Shown piece by piece: positions 8,422 through 16,802 of a stretch of DNA of 64,000 bases. Source of the DNA: JBHJGM01 sp050331815. GTDB taxonomy: Bacteria; Verrucomicrobiota; Verrucomicrobiia; Opitutales; JBHJGM01. The notes below the pieces were generated by a model. It was not told the origin of the DNA, searched no databases, and saw only the letters and a list, made by a program, of their open reading frames with translations. The position numbers were made by a program, and so were the translations under genes. Numbering within the stretch: position 1 is the first letter of the stretch; each line of letters begins with the position of its first letter. The stretch lies in the NCBI GenBank assembly GCA_050331815.1, contig JBHJGM010000014.1, positions 1 to 64,000 of the forward strand, written 5' to 3'.

Positions 8422-9042
8422 ATGCGGCAGACCTTGATTTATCTGGTGGTCGCGGGACTGTTTGGCGGAGCGCTTTATCTTAGCTCCGAGGAACCCATCA
8501 AACCCGCGGAAATGTTGAAGGAAAAACCCGAAAATATGCAGGTCGCCACCTTGGCTGGCGGCTGTTTCTGGTGTGTGGAGGCTGTCTTTGAGCGTATCGA
8601 CGGCATCTACTCGGTCACGAGTGGCTACACCGGAGGCCATGTCGAAAATCCTACTTACGAACAGGTCATCGGAAAAAAGACCGGTCATGCCGAGGCCGTG
8701 CGGATCGAGTATGACGCGGACAAGGTCGGCTATGATGAAATTTTGAGTCTGTTCTGGCAGGCACATGACCCGACGACGCTGAATCGTCAGGGCAACGACG
8801 TGGGTCCGCAGTATCGCTCAGCCATCTTTGTACATTCTGCGGAGCAACGTGACATTGCCGAAAAATCCAAAAAGGTGGCGCAGAAGGACTTCGTGGTACC
8901 CATTGTTACCGAAATAAACGACGCGGATGTCTTTTATCCAGCTGAGGATTACCACCAGGATTTTTTCGATAACAACCCACACAACGGCTACTGCCGTTAC
9001 GTGATCGCTCCCAAACTGCGCAAACTGGACCTGGCGGAATAG
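8422..9042 (+). CDS. msrA: Membrane-anchored peptide-methionine (S)-S-oxide reductase
   Basis: Repairs oxidised methionine S-sulfoxides. The catalytic motif is GGCFWCVEAVFERIDG (Cys48, Cys51), followed by TSGYTGGHVENPTYEQV and the C-terminal YHQDFFDNNPHNGYC carrying a resolving cysteine. An N-terminal hydrophobic segment (about 4-21, TLIYLVVAGLFGGALYL) suggests an exported or membrane-anchored enzyme acting on envelope proteins. A good ribosome-binding site, aaagga, lies 5 nt before the ATG. A hairpin terminator follows the gene. Length of 206 residues includes the anchor. Confidence 0.95.
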   Translation: MRQTLIYLVVAGLFGGALYLSSEEPIKPAEMLKEKPENMQVATLAGGCFWCVEAVFERIDGIYSVTSGYTGGHVENPTYEQVIGKKTGHAEAVRIEYDADKVGYDEILSLFWQAHDPTTLNRQGNDVGPQYRSAIFVHSAEQRDIAEKSKKVAQKDFVVPIVTEINDADVFYPAEDYHQDFFDNNPHNGYCRYVIAPKLRKLDLAE

Positions 9043-9087
9043 ACCCGCTACTGCAACGAGCTCCTTGAGTGCCTCAACTTTCTTCAG

Positions 9088-9118
9088 CAGCGACCTTTTT
9101 GTAAGGTCGCTGTTTTTT
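9088..9118 (+). terminator. Rho-independent terminator after msrA
   Basis: A perfect 10-bp stem, cagcgacctt/aaggtcgctg, with a 5-nt loop is followed directly by tttttt. It ends the msrA transcript 46 bp after the stop codon. The remaining 176 bp up to the tRNA show nothing else. Confidence 0.88.
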
Positions 9119-9294
9119 CGTGGGTTCAGTCCTCCCTTCGAAGCCTATGCCGAAAAAGCATTTCTCTTTCCTTTGTGCTAGCTAATGAGCGCAGCCGAAA
9201 AAGTATCAATGCCAAGCGGAAATGAATACATGCTGATAGCCACAATTTTCACAATGTGCCTCCGTGTGCATTGTTCGTAACCACATCATCTAAG

Positions 9295-9372
9295 TGGCGT
9301 CCCCTAGGGGATTCGAACCCCTGTCGCTGGAATGAAAATCCAGTGTCCTAGACCTGACTAGACGAAGGGGAC
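9295..9372 (-). tRNA. tRNA-Glu (anticodon UUC)
   Basis: On the minus strand the sequence folds as a cloverleaf. The acceptor stem is GTCCCCT/AGGGGAC, the anticodon stem CTGGA/TCCAG carries loop TTTTCAT (anticodon TTC), and the T arm is CAGGGGTTCGAATCCCCTA. The discriminator base is G and the CCA end is encoded (9295-9297). It stands alone between msrA and purC. Confidence 0.95.
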
Positions 9373-9506
9373 CTCGTCTGAAGGCGTCAATGGATCGCTT
9401 TCAGCAAACACTGGAAACTACACGGGGATTGCCTGCGTGCAAGGAATTTTTTGGATTGCAGCTGAAAGGGTTGCGCTGCGGGGACAAGGCAGGCGGAATC
9501 GTGGGA

Positions 9507-10421
9507 ATGCAGGTGGAGGCATTGCAAAAGACGTTGCCGCAGACGGCGTTGTTGGCGGTTGAGGGGCTGCAGCTGGAGCGGCTGGCGTCGGGGAAGGTGC
9601 GCGAGTTGTTTGATGCGGGCGACGGGGAACACCTCCTCATGGTGGCGACAGATCGACTGTCGGCCTTCGACGTGATTTTGCCCACGGGCATACCCGGCAA
9701 AGGCGTTTTGCTGACGCAGCTGAGCCTGTGGTGGTTCGAGCGAACGAAGGCCGTCATCGGCAACCACCTGCCGGAGGATGCCCAGGAGCGGTTGCGGGCG
9801 TTGCTGCCGCAGCGCACGGACTTATGGCCGCGCTCCATGCTAGTGCGCAAGCTGGCACCGTTGCCGCTGGAGGCGGTGGTGCGGGGCTATCTGGCGGGGA
9901 GCGGTTGGCAGGCCTACCGCGAAACTGGCTTGGTGCAGGGCCACGAATTGCCTGCAGGTTTGCGGGAGAGCGCGCGGTTGCCGGAACCGATTTTCACGCC
10001 GACCACAAAAGCCGCCGCTGGGCATGACCTGCCGCTGACGGAAGCGCAGGCGCGTGACCTGGTCGGGGCGGAGACGTTTGCGGCGGTTCGAGCGGCGGCG
10101 CTGGCGTTGTATCAGCTGGGGGCTGAGACGGCCAAGCGCGCGGGGATGCTGCTGGCGGACACGAAGTTTGAGTTTGGGCGGGATGCCACCGGGACGCTTT
10201 GCCTGATCGATGAAGTGCTGACACCGGATTCGTCGCGGTACTGGCCGATGGACGGTTACGCCCCGGGCCAGCCGCAGCCCGCCTACGACAAGCAGTACGT
10301 GCGTGACTACCTAGAGGGGCTGGACTGGGACAAAACCGCCCCTGGCCCGGCACTGCCGGAAGCGGTCGTTCAGCAGACGCAGGCGCGTTACCTGGAAGCC
10401 TACCGGCGGCTGGTGGGGTAG
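9507..10421 (+). CDS. purC: Phosphoribosylaminoimidazole-succinocarboxamide synthase
   Basis: Catalyses the ATP-driven joining of CAIR with aspartate in purine synthesis. Recognisable motifs are LASGKVRELFDAGDGEHLLM, the signature VATDRLSAFDVILPTGIPGKG, LPLEAVVRGYLAGSGW (canonical E-V-R-G-Y) and LIDEVLTPDSSRYW, with YDKQYVRDYL near the end. From the ATG at 9507 it has 304 residues, like the eukaryotic-style and longer bacterial enzymes. The open frame continues upstream to 9390, but that stretch is not homologous and reaches almost to the tRNA. It is a single gene; other pur genes are not nearby. Confidence 0.93.
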   Translation: MQVEALQKTLPQTALLAVEGLQLERLASGKVRELFDAGDGEHLLMVATDRLSAFDVILPTGIPGKGVLLTQLSLWWFERTKAVIGNHLPEDAQERLRALLPQRTDLWPRSMLVRKLAPLPLEAVVRGYLAGSGWQAYRETGLVQGHELPAGLRESARLPEPIFTPTTKAAAGHDLPLTEAQARDLVGAETFAAVRAAALALYQLGAETAKRAGMLLADTKFEFGRDATGTLCLIDEVLTPDSSRYWPMDGYAPGQPQPAYDKQYVRDYLEGLDWDKTAPGPALPEAVVQQTQARYLEAYRRLVG

Positions 10422-10432
10422 GGCGCAGAGGC

Positions 10433-10463
10433 TTGACAGTTGTGAGCGGGTACGGTTTTTTAC
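10433..10463 (+). promoter_or_regulatory. Possible promoter of the rpmH block
   Basis: A perfect -35 hexamer ttgaca (10433-10438) lies 12 bp after the purC stop and 54 bp before the rpmH start. The best -10 match, tttact (10458-10463), has a long 19-bp spacing and matches only 4 of 6 bases. The position is right, but the -10 is weak. Confidence 0.35.
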
Positions 10464-10491
10464 TCGTTTTGATTGAACCCAAAACGCCGTC

Positions 10492-10626
10492 ATGCAACCG
10501 ACCTTTCGCCCTTCACGACTCAAGCGCGCTCGCCGCTGTGGTTTCCGTGCCCGCAAGCTGACCCGCGGCGGTCGCAAAATTTTGGCGGCGCGTCGACGCA
10601 AGGGCCGCAAGCGCCTGGCCGGCTGA
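10492..10626 (+). CDS. rpmH: 50S ribosomal protein L34
   Basis: A 44-residue protein, MQPTFRPSRLKRARRCGFRA then RKLTRGGRKILAARRRKGRK, matches L34 from end to end. L34 is the smallest, most arginine/lysine-rich large-subunit protein. It starts the conserved rpmH-rnpA-yidD-yidC block. The usual neighbour dnaA is absent; purC lies upstream instead. The stop codon TGA overlaps an ATG (TGATG) in the rnpA frame. No clear ribosome-binding site is seen. Confidence 0.95.
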   Translation: MQPTFRPSRLKRARRCGFRARKLTRGGRKILAARRRKGRKRLAG

Positions 10627-10691
10627 TGCGGGCGTTCGACGTGGCACCCAGGAGGTTGTCCGCGAAGCAATCGATTTCGGAAGGGACGGAC

Positions 10692-11093
10692 ATGACGCAC
10701 GGATTTCGTCCGGCACAGCGTTTGAAGCGGCCCGCGGATTTTACGGCGGTGCGTAACCGATCATCGCGAGCCGAGTGTGGAAGCTTTTTTTTGCGTGTGC
10801 GGCTGCGCCGTGAGGGCGACGGACCCGCGACCGCCCGGCTCGGCATCGTCGCCTCCCGCAAAGTGGGCAACGCGGTGACGCGCAACCGGATCAAGCGGCG
10901 CTTTCGAGAGATTTTTCGCAGGCATCCGGGGCTGTTGCCGGAGGGTTGCGATGTGGTGGTTGTGGCGCGCCCGTCCACGGCGGCGGCTGACTATGCTACA
11001 TTGGAGGCGGCCTTCGTGCTGGGCGTTGAAAAGGCTCTGCGGCGGGTACGACGTCCGCGGGAGCGCAAGCCGGATGGAGAGGAGCGCGTATGA
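10692..11093 (+). CDS. rnpA: Ribonuclease P protein component
   Basis: The protein subunit of RNase P, which trims tRNA 5' ends. Typical features are the opening HGFRPAQRLKRPADFTAV, the signature KVGNAVTRNRIKRRFREIFR and a basic C-terminus. The ATG at 10692 is preceded by ggaaggga at good spacing and gives 133 residues, a normal length. An in-frame ATG at 10626 overlaps the rpmH stop as TGATG and would add 22 unconserved residues; I prefer 10692. The stop overlaps the yidD start as ATGA, indicating coupled translation. Confidence 0.95.
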   Translation: MTHGFRPAQRLKRPADFTAVRNRSSRAECGSFFLRVRLRREGDGPATARLGIVASRKVGNAVTRNRIKRRFREIFRRHPGLLPEGCDVVVVARPSTAAADYATLEAAFVLGVEKALRRVRRPRERKPDGEERV

Positions 11094-11434
11094 TTACAAG
11101 GCTATCATCTTGGCTGGCCTTGCCGGTGGTCTGGCTGGTCCTCGCGTACCAGTGGACACTCTCGCCTCTGAAGCGTCTTTTGTTCGGTCCAAACGCGGGC
11201 TGCCGCTTTTACCCGACCTGCTCGCACTATGCGGTCGGCAGCCTTCGACGACACGGTCTGTTTAAAGGTGGCTGGCTGGCCATCCGCCGCATCGGCTGTT
11301 GTCACCCCTTTCATCCGGGCGGCTACGATCCGGTGCCGGAGACCGGAACGAAGCTGGCGCGCGCAGGTCGTGTGGACACGTGCGAAGATGAGCACTGTTG
11401 CTTTCAGTCGGATAGCGCCGAGGCGTCACGTTGA
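11090..11434 (+). CDS. yidD: Membrane protein insertion efficiency factor
   Basis: Small membrane-associated protein that helps YidC-dependent insertion. The core motif FGPNAGCRFYPTCSHYAVGS (about 32-51) and the GCCHPFHPGGYDPVP finish are characteristic. One amphipathic/hydrophobic stretch lies at the N-terminus (WLALPVVWLVLAYQWTLSPL). It is 114 residues, with a C-terminal tail of about 30 residues beyond the usual end, including TCEDEHCCF. It overlaps rnpA by four bases and precedes yidC by 18 bp. Confidence 0.95.
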   Translation: MITRLSSWLALPVVWLVLAYQWTLSPLKRLLFGPNAGCRFYPTCSHYAVGSLRRHGLFKGGWLAIRRIGCCHPFHPGGYDPVPETGTKLARAGRVDTCEDEHCCFQSDSAEASR

Positions 11435-11452
11435 GCATTTCGAATCACGCAA

Positions 11453-13432
11453 ATGGACAAGAAGAACCTGTTTATTGGGCTGGCCCTGCTGATTGCGGCA
11501 TTTTTGTCGATGCAGTACTTCGCGCCCGAGGCGCCGGCACCGATTCCGGACCGGGCCGAGGACGCTGCGCCCACGCAGCCGACCGGCGATGAGTCGGAGT
11601 CATCGCCGCAAGACGCACCTTCCGAAACGGCCGACACAGTCGATGCCCCGGAGCCCACCGGTGACCCCAACGATGCGACGCTGGAGCCGGAGTCCGGCGA
11701 GCCTTCGCTGGTGCGCCGCGTTCAGCGCGAGCAACAGGAAGCCGCGCTTCCGGAGGAAACCGTCACGCTGAGCAATGGCTTCATCGAGGTGACTTTTACC
11801 AACGACGGCGGAGCGATCCAGAAAGTGGCGCTGATTGAGCGCGACGGAGACAAACTGGCCTATCCGGTGGAGATCGGCGGAAGTGAGCCGGTGGTGTTTA
11901 ACGAAATCGGAAAGGACCCAGCGCTGGGCCTCAGCCGTCCGGAGGGCACTGGGGATTTGCGCCCGGGACGTCGGCTGCGTCGCTTCCAGTTGGAGGCACT
12001 CAACGAGGAAAAGATGGCGGTCTCGTTCCTTCGCGAAGATGCGGATGGGGTTGTTATTCGCCGGGTGTATTCGCTGCAGCCGCGTGGTGAGGAGAGCGAG
12101 GAGTACGTCATCAATCACCGTTCGGAGTTCGCGTACCGCCCCAAGGCAGGCAACGAGGACACCGTGGTGCCGCTGTCGTTTTTCGTGGGGCTGGGTGCGA
12201 TGAAGCCCACCCGTGGCACCGGGGCGCTAGAATCGCTGGCCGCCGGCGTGTACGATGGTAACGACGCGAATTTTTTCCCCGTAGGCGAGTTCTACAGCAG
12301 CAGCGGTTTTCTCGGGCTGTTCGGCGCGAGCACGGCAGCCGAAACGCTGTCGGAAAACACACCGGGGGCGCGCTGGGCGACGGTGAAGAACCAGTTCTTT
12401 GCGGGAATTTTTACCTTCGCCGCGCCGGCAGAGGAAGGGGCCTCGATGCCGCTGGGCTCACGGCTGTTTGTTGACGACTTGCTGCTTAACGCGGCAGAGA
12501 CCGACCCCAAGCTGGCGAAGGGACTGGCCGCCTCGATTCTGGTGGACCTGGGCGAGTTGGCCCCCGGGCAGAACAAGACACTGGAAGGCGCCTATTACGT
12601 GGGGCCGAAGGAGTACCGGCGGTTGAGCGCGCTGGGCGGCGGTCAGGACGAGGTCATGCAGTTTGGCTGGTTCTCGTGGATCAGCATTCCGCTGCTGCTG
12701 GCGCTGAACCTGTTGGAGTGGGGCGTGGGCAATTGGGGCGTGGCGATCATTTTGCTGACGGTGCTGGTCAAGGCGATCTTGTGGCCACTGACGGCGGTGC
12801 AGACGAAGTCGGCCAAGCGTATGCAAAAGATCGCCGGGCCGATGAAGGAACTGCGCGAGAAGTACAAGGACAACCCGCAAAAGATGCAAAAGGAGACCAT
12901 GCGCCTGTTCAAGGAGCACAAGGTCAATCCGGCGGCAGGCTGCCTGCCGCTGCTGGTGCAGATGCCGATTTTCCTGGGGCTGTTTTTCATGCTGCGTACG
13001 GCCTCGGAGTTGCGCTACTCGGGCTTTTTGTGGATCGACGATCTGTCCGCACAGGACGCCTTGTTCATGCTGGGCGACTTTCCGTTTAACCTGCTGCCAC
13101 TGCTGATGGCGGGGTCGATGTTTGTGCAGATGCGGATGACGCCCTCGCCCTCGGCGGACAACATGCAGCGCACGATTTTGCAGTTCATGCCGCTGGTGTT
13201 GCTGGTGTTTTTGTACAGTTTTGCCAGTGGACTGGTGCTGTACTGGACCGTGAGCAACCTGCTGGGGATCTTCCAGCAGTGGCTGACCAATCGCAGTAAG
13301 GACCCGGACGAGTTACCCGGAGCGGCGGTGAAACCCGAGGTGGTGGAAGCCGGTGGTGGCAATCGCGGCAAGCCCGCCGGCGCTGCCGGTTCACGCGGGG
13401 CTAGTCGCCCCAAGACCAAGGCGCGGCGGTAG
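11453..13432 (+). CDS. yidC: Membrane protein insertase YidC
   Basis: Inserts and folds inner-membrane proteins alone or with SecYEG. The 659 residues comprise an N-terminal membrane anchor (about 6-20), an acidic Pro/Glu linker (25-95), a large periplasmic beta domain (about 100-385) and the conserved five-helix insertase core. The core includes GWFSWISIPLLLALN, NWGVAIILLTVLVKAILWPL, a cytoplasmic KYKDNPQKMQKETMRLFKEH loop and LVLYWTVSNLLGIFQQ. Length and order fit Gram-negative-type YidC. It closes the rpmH-rnpA-yidD-yidC block and ends with a basic Gly/Ala/Arg tail. Confidence 0.95.
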   Translation: MDKKNLFIGLALLIAAFLSMQYFAPEAPAPIPDRAEDAAPTQPTGDESESSPQDAPSETADTVDAPEPTGDPNDATLEPESGEPSLVRRVQREQQEAALPEETVTLSNGFIEVTFTNDGGAIQKVALIERDGDKLAYPVEIGGSEPVVFNEIGKDPALGLSRPEGTGDLRPGRRLRRFQLEALNEEKMAVSFLREDADGVVIRRVYSLQPRGEESEEYVINHRSEFAYRPKAGNEDTVVPLSFFVGLGAMKPTRGTGALESLAAGVYDGNDANFFPVGEFYSSSGFLGLFGASTAAETLSENTPGARWATVKNQFFAGIFTFAAPAEEGASMPLGSRLFVDDLLLNAAETDPKLAKGLAASILVDLGELAPGQNKTLEGAYYVGPKEYRRLSALGGGQDEVMQFGWFSWISIPLLLALNLLEWGVGNWGVAIILLTVLVKAILWPLTAVQTKSAKRMQKIAGPMKELREKYKDNPQKMQKETMRLFKEHKVNPAAGCLPLLVQMPIFLGLFFMLRTASELRYSGFLWIDDLSAQDALFMLGDFPFNLLPLLMAGSMFVQMRMTPSPSADNMQRTILQFMPLVLLVFLYSFASGLVLYWTVSNLLGIFQQWLTNRSKDPDELPGAAVKPEVVEAGGGNRGKPAGAAGSRGASRPKTKARR

Positions 13433-13533
13433 GATTTTTACTGGCAAAGCGTTCTGATTTGCGGCAGCTTTAGCAGTTTCAGAAGTCACTCCAAGGCAGT
13501 GACCTTTCGCCAGTAATCCCCCAGCATTGAGCC

Positions 13534-14283
13534 ATGTCCGGACACAGTAAATGGGCCACCATCAAGCGCCACAAGGCCGCGGTTGACGCCAAGCGCGGCA
13601 AGGCATTTTCGATCATCAGCAAGGAGATCACGATTGCCGCGCGTGCCGGCGGGGGCGACCCGACGTTCAACCCACGCCTGCGTACGGTGCTGCAGAAGGC
13701 CAAGTCGGCGAACATGCCCAGCGACAACGTCGACAAAGCGATCAAGAAGGGCACCGGCGAACTGCCCGGGATGGTCATTGAGGAATTGACGTACGAGGGT
13801 TACGCGCCGGGTGGTGTCGGACTCATCGTGGAGGTAACCACCGACAATAAGAACCGCAGCGCCGCCGAAGTGCGCAGCACCTTCACCAAGCATGGGGGCA
13901 GTCTGGCCGGGGCGGGCGCGCTGGCTTTCAATTTTCAGCGCAAGGGACAGTTCCTGATCAGCGGCGATAGGACTGGCGAAGAGCAGTTGATGGAAGTGGC
14001 CATCGAGGCGGGTGCCGAGGATGTCAAAAATGAGGACGACCACTTCGAGATTATCTGCGAGATGCAGGATTTTGACTCCGTGTCGAAGGCGCTGGCCGAG
14101 GCCGAGATCGAGGCGGATGAATCTGAAATTGTCTACCTGCCCAACACACCGGTTCCCGTAAGCGATGTCGATACGGCCAAGAAGGTGCTCAAGCTGATTG
14201 AGGCGCTCGACGACCTCGAGGATGTTAAGGCGGTGCACTCCAATTACGACATCGACGACGCCGTCCTGGAACAGGCCAGCTGA
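13534..14283 (+). CDS. YebC/PmpR-family DNA-binding regulatory protein
   Basis: The protein begins MSGHSKWATIKRHKAAVDAK RGK, the invariant opening of the YebC/PmpR (TACO1-like) family. The family is described as transcriptional regulators, with some members aiding translation of proline-rich stretches. Further family motifs are AKSANMPSDNVDKAIKKGTG, YEGYAPGGVGLIVE and TDNKNRSAAEVRSTFTKHGG. At 249 residues the length is normal and no domain is missing. It lies 101 bp after yidC on the same strand. Which subgroup function applies here cannot be told from sequence. Confidence 0.93.
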   Translation: MSGHSKWATIKRHKAAVDAKRGKAFSIISKEITIAARAGGGDPTFNPRLRTVLQKAKSANMPSDNVDKAIKKGTGELPGMVIEELTYEGYAPGGVGLIVEVTTDNKNRSAAEVRSTFTKHGGSLAGAGALAFNFQRKGQFLISGDRTGEEQLMEVAIEAGAEDVKNEDDHFEIICEMQDFDSVSKALAEAEIEADESEIVYLPNTPVPVSDVDTAKKVLKLIEALDDLEDVKAVHSNYDIDDAVLEQAS

Positions 14284-14485
14284 CGCCAGACCGACGCACG
14301 CACATGAAGCGGTTGCCTGTCATCATGTGAACAGGAAATTCAGGATAGCTACATCATGGGAAGTTTGAGTGATGTGCCGGACTCGCTTAGAGAAAGCGGA
14401 TAGCGTCCGTTCACCAGAAGCTTCCTGTATTTAAACCTGTTTCGATTTTAAACGTACTTCGCATCTTTCGCTTTAAACGGCCTGG

Positions 14486-15409
14486 CTAGTCTACCAAGTT
14501 CGTCTGCTTGCGGCGGTTGCGCATGAGGGCGAAGAGGAATTGCTGAGCGAGGCCGGGGCAGGGCGCGAAGTGGATCTGGGCGAAGCGTTCGAGGTGCGCG
14601 GCACGCCAGGCCGCGTCGAGGCCATAGAGTTCGCGCAGGGCTTTTAAGATCCAGGTGTCGATGGGGAAGGCATCGAGTCGGCCTGCGCCAAAGAGCAGGA
14701 CGCAGTCGGCGATCTTCGGACCGACACCCGGAAGCTTGAGCAGCTGTTGGCGCGCTTCCTCAAGTGGCTGCTTTTCCAACTCGTCGAGAAATGTAGGTGC
14801 GGCGGCCAGAAACTGGGCAGTTTCGTGAATGTAGCGGGCGCGGTAGCCGAGGCGACAAGCACGTAGTTGATTCTCGGATACATGGGCCAGCGCCGACCAG
14901 TCCGGCAAGGCGTGGACGCCGGCTGCGATCTCCGGGCCGAAAGCGGCGGCGACCTCCTCGCAGATCTGCTTGATTTGAACGATCTGTTTGGTGGAGGAGC
15001 AGAGGAAGGCGAAGAGGGTTTCGCCGAGGGGCTGGCGCAGGATGCGTAGATCGGGCCAGCCCTCGACCGCGCGGCGGAGGTTCTCATCACCTGCCAGCGG
15101 CAGGCTGTGAGCCCAAGCGGCAAAGTCGCATTCGCCCGCAAGGTAGTCGGGTAACTGAGCAGAGACGCGGGTTGCCAGTGGCTCGGGGCTCGACCAAAGC
15201 AGGCCTCCCTCTGCATCGAGGGTCAGGCGGGCGAGGCAATGGGACCAGACCCCTTGCCAGACGTCGGAAGCGGGCGCGGCGCGGTTCCAGCGAAAGGCCT
15301 GGCCCCCGTCGAGGGTTTCGGCGAGCGAGCGCGTGTCAAAATGTAGCGCCGGTTGGAGCTGTTGCCACTCAGTCCAGCCCGCGGGCACGACTGGCGTCGC
15401 TGCCTCCAT
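14486..15409 (-). CDS. OGG1-type 8-oxoguanine DNA glycosylase/lyase
   Basis: Removes oxidised guanine from DNA. The helix-hairpin-helix motif LPGVGPKIADCVLLFGAG contains the lysine (Lys232) and is followed by DAFPIDTW with the aspartate (Asp251), the pair used by OGG1 for combined glycosylase and lyase chemistry. The N-terminal QAFRWNR and CSSTKQIVQIKQIC also match OGG1. The ATG at 15409 gives 307 residues; a longer frame to 15478 would overlap the neighbouring gene. OGG1-type enzymes are uncommon in bacteria compared with MutM. Confidence 0.87.
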   Translation of the reverse strand: MEAATPVVPAGWTEWQQLQPALHFDTRSLAETLDGGQAFRWNRAAPASDVWQGVWSHCLARLTLDAEGGLLWSSPEPLATRVSAQLPDYLAGECDFAAWAHSLPLAGDENLRRAVEGWPDLRILRQPLGETLFAFLCSSTKQIVQIKQICEEVAAAFGPEIAAGVHALPDWSALAHVSENQLRACRLGYRARYIHETAQFLAAAPTFLDELEKQPLEEARQQLLKLPGVGPKIADCVLLFGAGRLDAFPIDTWILKALRELYGLDAAWRAAHLERFAQIHFAPCPGLAQQFLFALMRNRRKQTNLVD

Positions 15410-15417
15410 CAGGCCGA

Positions 15418-15945
15418 CTAGTGGGACTGGGCCGAAGTGGGAGCTTCGGTGTCGCTCTGGCTCACGGGTGCCCGCCAAAGAAAGCTCTCGTGCACGGCAA
15501 CGGGCTTTTCAGCCTCTGGCAGGAAAAGGCGCAGGCGATAAGCGGTCAGCGGGGTGTCCTCGTTAGGGATGGGTAACTCGCCGCCCTTGGTAAGGCCGAG
15601 GTACAGGCGCTTGTTGTTGAGACGCGGCTCGGGCCGGGGGAGCGTCGTTTCAAAGCGATGAATGTCCGGGCTGTCGGCGCGCAGGTATTCCAATTCGATG
15701 CGCGCGTCCGGCGGAAGCTGCGCGAGTTGCTTGTTAAAGCGCACGATGAAGTAATGACCGTCGAAAGCATCGGAGTTGCTGCGCACGCAGAGACGTCCGT
15801 CGAAATCCTCCCAACCGGCGTATTCAGCGATGCGCTCGAAGTCGGCGGTGGAAAAGGCGCGGTGCTGTACGGCGCGGATGGTGTGTGCGTGCAGGCTTGC
15901 GACAATCAGCAGGGAAACCGCCAACAGAAATGTGCGCTTGAACAT
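15418..15945 (-). CDS. Hypothetical secreted protein
   Basis: This 175-residue protein has a clear signal peptide (MFKRTFLLAVSLLIVASLHAH, cleavage near residue 20). The mature part holds LCVRSNSDAFDGHYFIVRFN, DARIELEYLRADSPDIHRF and LYLGLTKGGELPIPNEDTPL, suggesting a beta-rich periplasmic or outer-membrane-associated domain. I do not recognise the family. It lies 8 bp upstream of the glycosylase gene on the same strand and is probably cotranscribed. The ATG at 15945 is chosen because it begins the signal peptide. Confidence 0.7.
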   Translation of the reverse strand: MFKRTFLLAVSLLIVASLHAHTIRAVQHRAFSTADFERIAEYAGWEDFDGRLCVRSNSDAFDGHYFIVRFNKQLAQLPPDARIELEYLRADSPDIHRFETTLPRPEPRLNNKRLYLGLTKGGELPIPNEDTPLTAYRLRLFLPEAEKPVAVHESFLWRAPVSQSDTEAPTSAQSH

Positions 15946-16034
15946 GTCCCGAGGTTGAGCCGCCCGCGGGTACCGGGGCAACCCTTTTGCATAGAGAGCG
16001 CAGATGGTAAGCTCGGTCGGAGGGGGGCGGCGGG

Positions 16035-16802
16035 TCAGGCTTCGCCGTGGCGCTTGAGCAGGAGGTTGCTCAGGGCGAGGACGACCGCCACGAAAGCGAA
16101 GCCCAGCAGGCTTGAAAAAATTACGACGGCGAACACGCCGTTGATGAAGCCTTCGCCCTGGTACAGCTGCACGAGGTAGCCCAGGCCGGCGTCTTCGCCG
16201 ATGCTGCCTGCGAAGAGATCGCCGGTGATGGCCCCGATGGGCGCGAGGGTGGCCGCGATGCGTACGCCTGCGATAAAGTAGGGCAGGCTGTGAGGCACGC
16301 GCAGCAGCCAGAGTTCCTGCCAGCGGTTCGCATCGTAGAGCCTGAAGAGGTCGAGCAGGTCTTCGTCCACGTTGAGGAGGCCGGTGGTGGTGTTGACCAC
16401 GACCGGGAAAAAACTAATCAGAAAGGTAATCGCCGCGACGCTGCCCATGCCGTAGTCAAACCAGCGCACCAGGATGGGGATCAGCGTGATGACCGGCACC
16501 ATCTGCAGCGCCGTCACGTAGGGATAAACCGCGCGACGCACGGTGCCGAACAGGGTCATCGGCACGGCCAGAATGAAGCCGACTGACACCGCCAGTGAAA
16601 AGCCGACAAGCGCGTGCAGTCCCGTGATGCAGCCGGATATCCAGAGGGTGGAGCGCTTCTCCCAAGCGGCCAGGAGGATGTCGTGCGGGGCGGGCAGCAG
16701 GAATGGGCTGATGCTGAAAACCCAGATGGCGCCGTACCAGGCAGCCAGCAGGCACAGGCCAAATACAACCGCGGGCAGGGCTCTTTGGGGAAGGGCCGAC
16801 AT
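16035..16802 (-). CDS. ABC transporter permease, NitT/TauT type
   Basis: Inner-membrane subunit of a binding-protein-dependent importer, with about six membrane helices. The cytoplasmic coupling motif appears as LLRVPHSLPYFIAGVRIAAT followed by LAPIGAITGDLFAG, typical of SsuC/TauC/ThiX-like permeases for sulfonates, nitrate or pyrimidine precursors. It is 255 residues, a normal length. No ATPase or binding protein lies beside it, so the rest of the transporter must be elsewhere or lost. Substrate cannot be given. Confidence 0.85.
   Translation of the reverse strand: MSALPQRALPAVVFGLCLLAAWYGAIWVFSISPFLLPAPHDILLAAWEKRSTLWISGCITGLHALVGFSLAVSVGFILAVPMTLFGTVRRAVYPYVTALQMVPVITLIPILVRWFDYGMGSVAAITFLISFFPVVVNTTTGLLNVDEDLLDLFRLYDANRWQELWLLRVPHSLPYFIAGVRIAATLAPIGAITGDLFAGSIGEDAGLGYLVQLYQGEGFINGVFAVVIFSSLLGFAFVAVVLALSNLLLKRHGEA

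Noticed and set aside
13486..13503. Hairpin gtcact/agtgac between yidC and the YebC gene
   Set aside because: The stem is only six pairs and no T-run follows. It is too weak to call a terminator.
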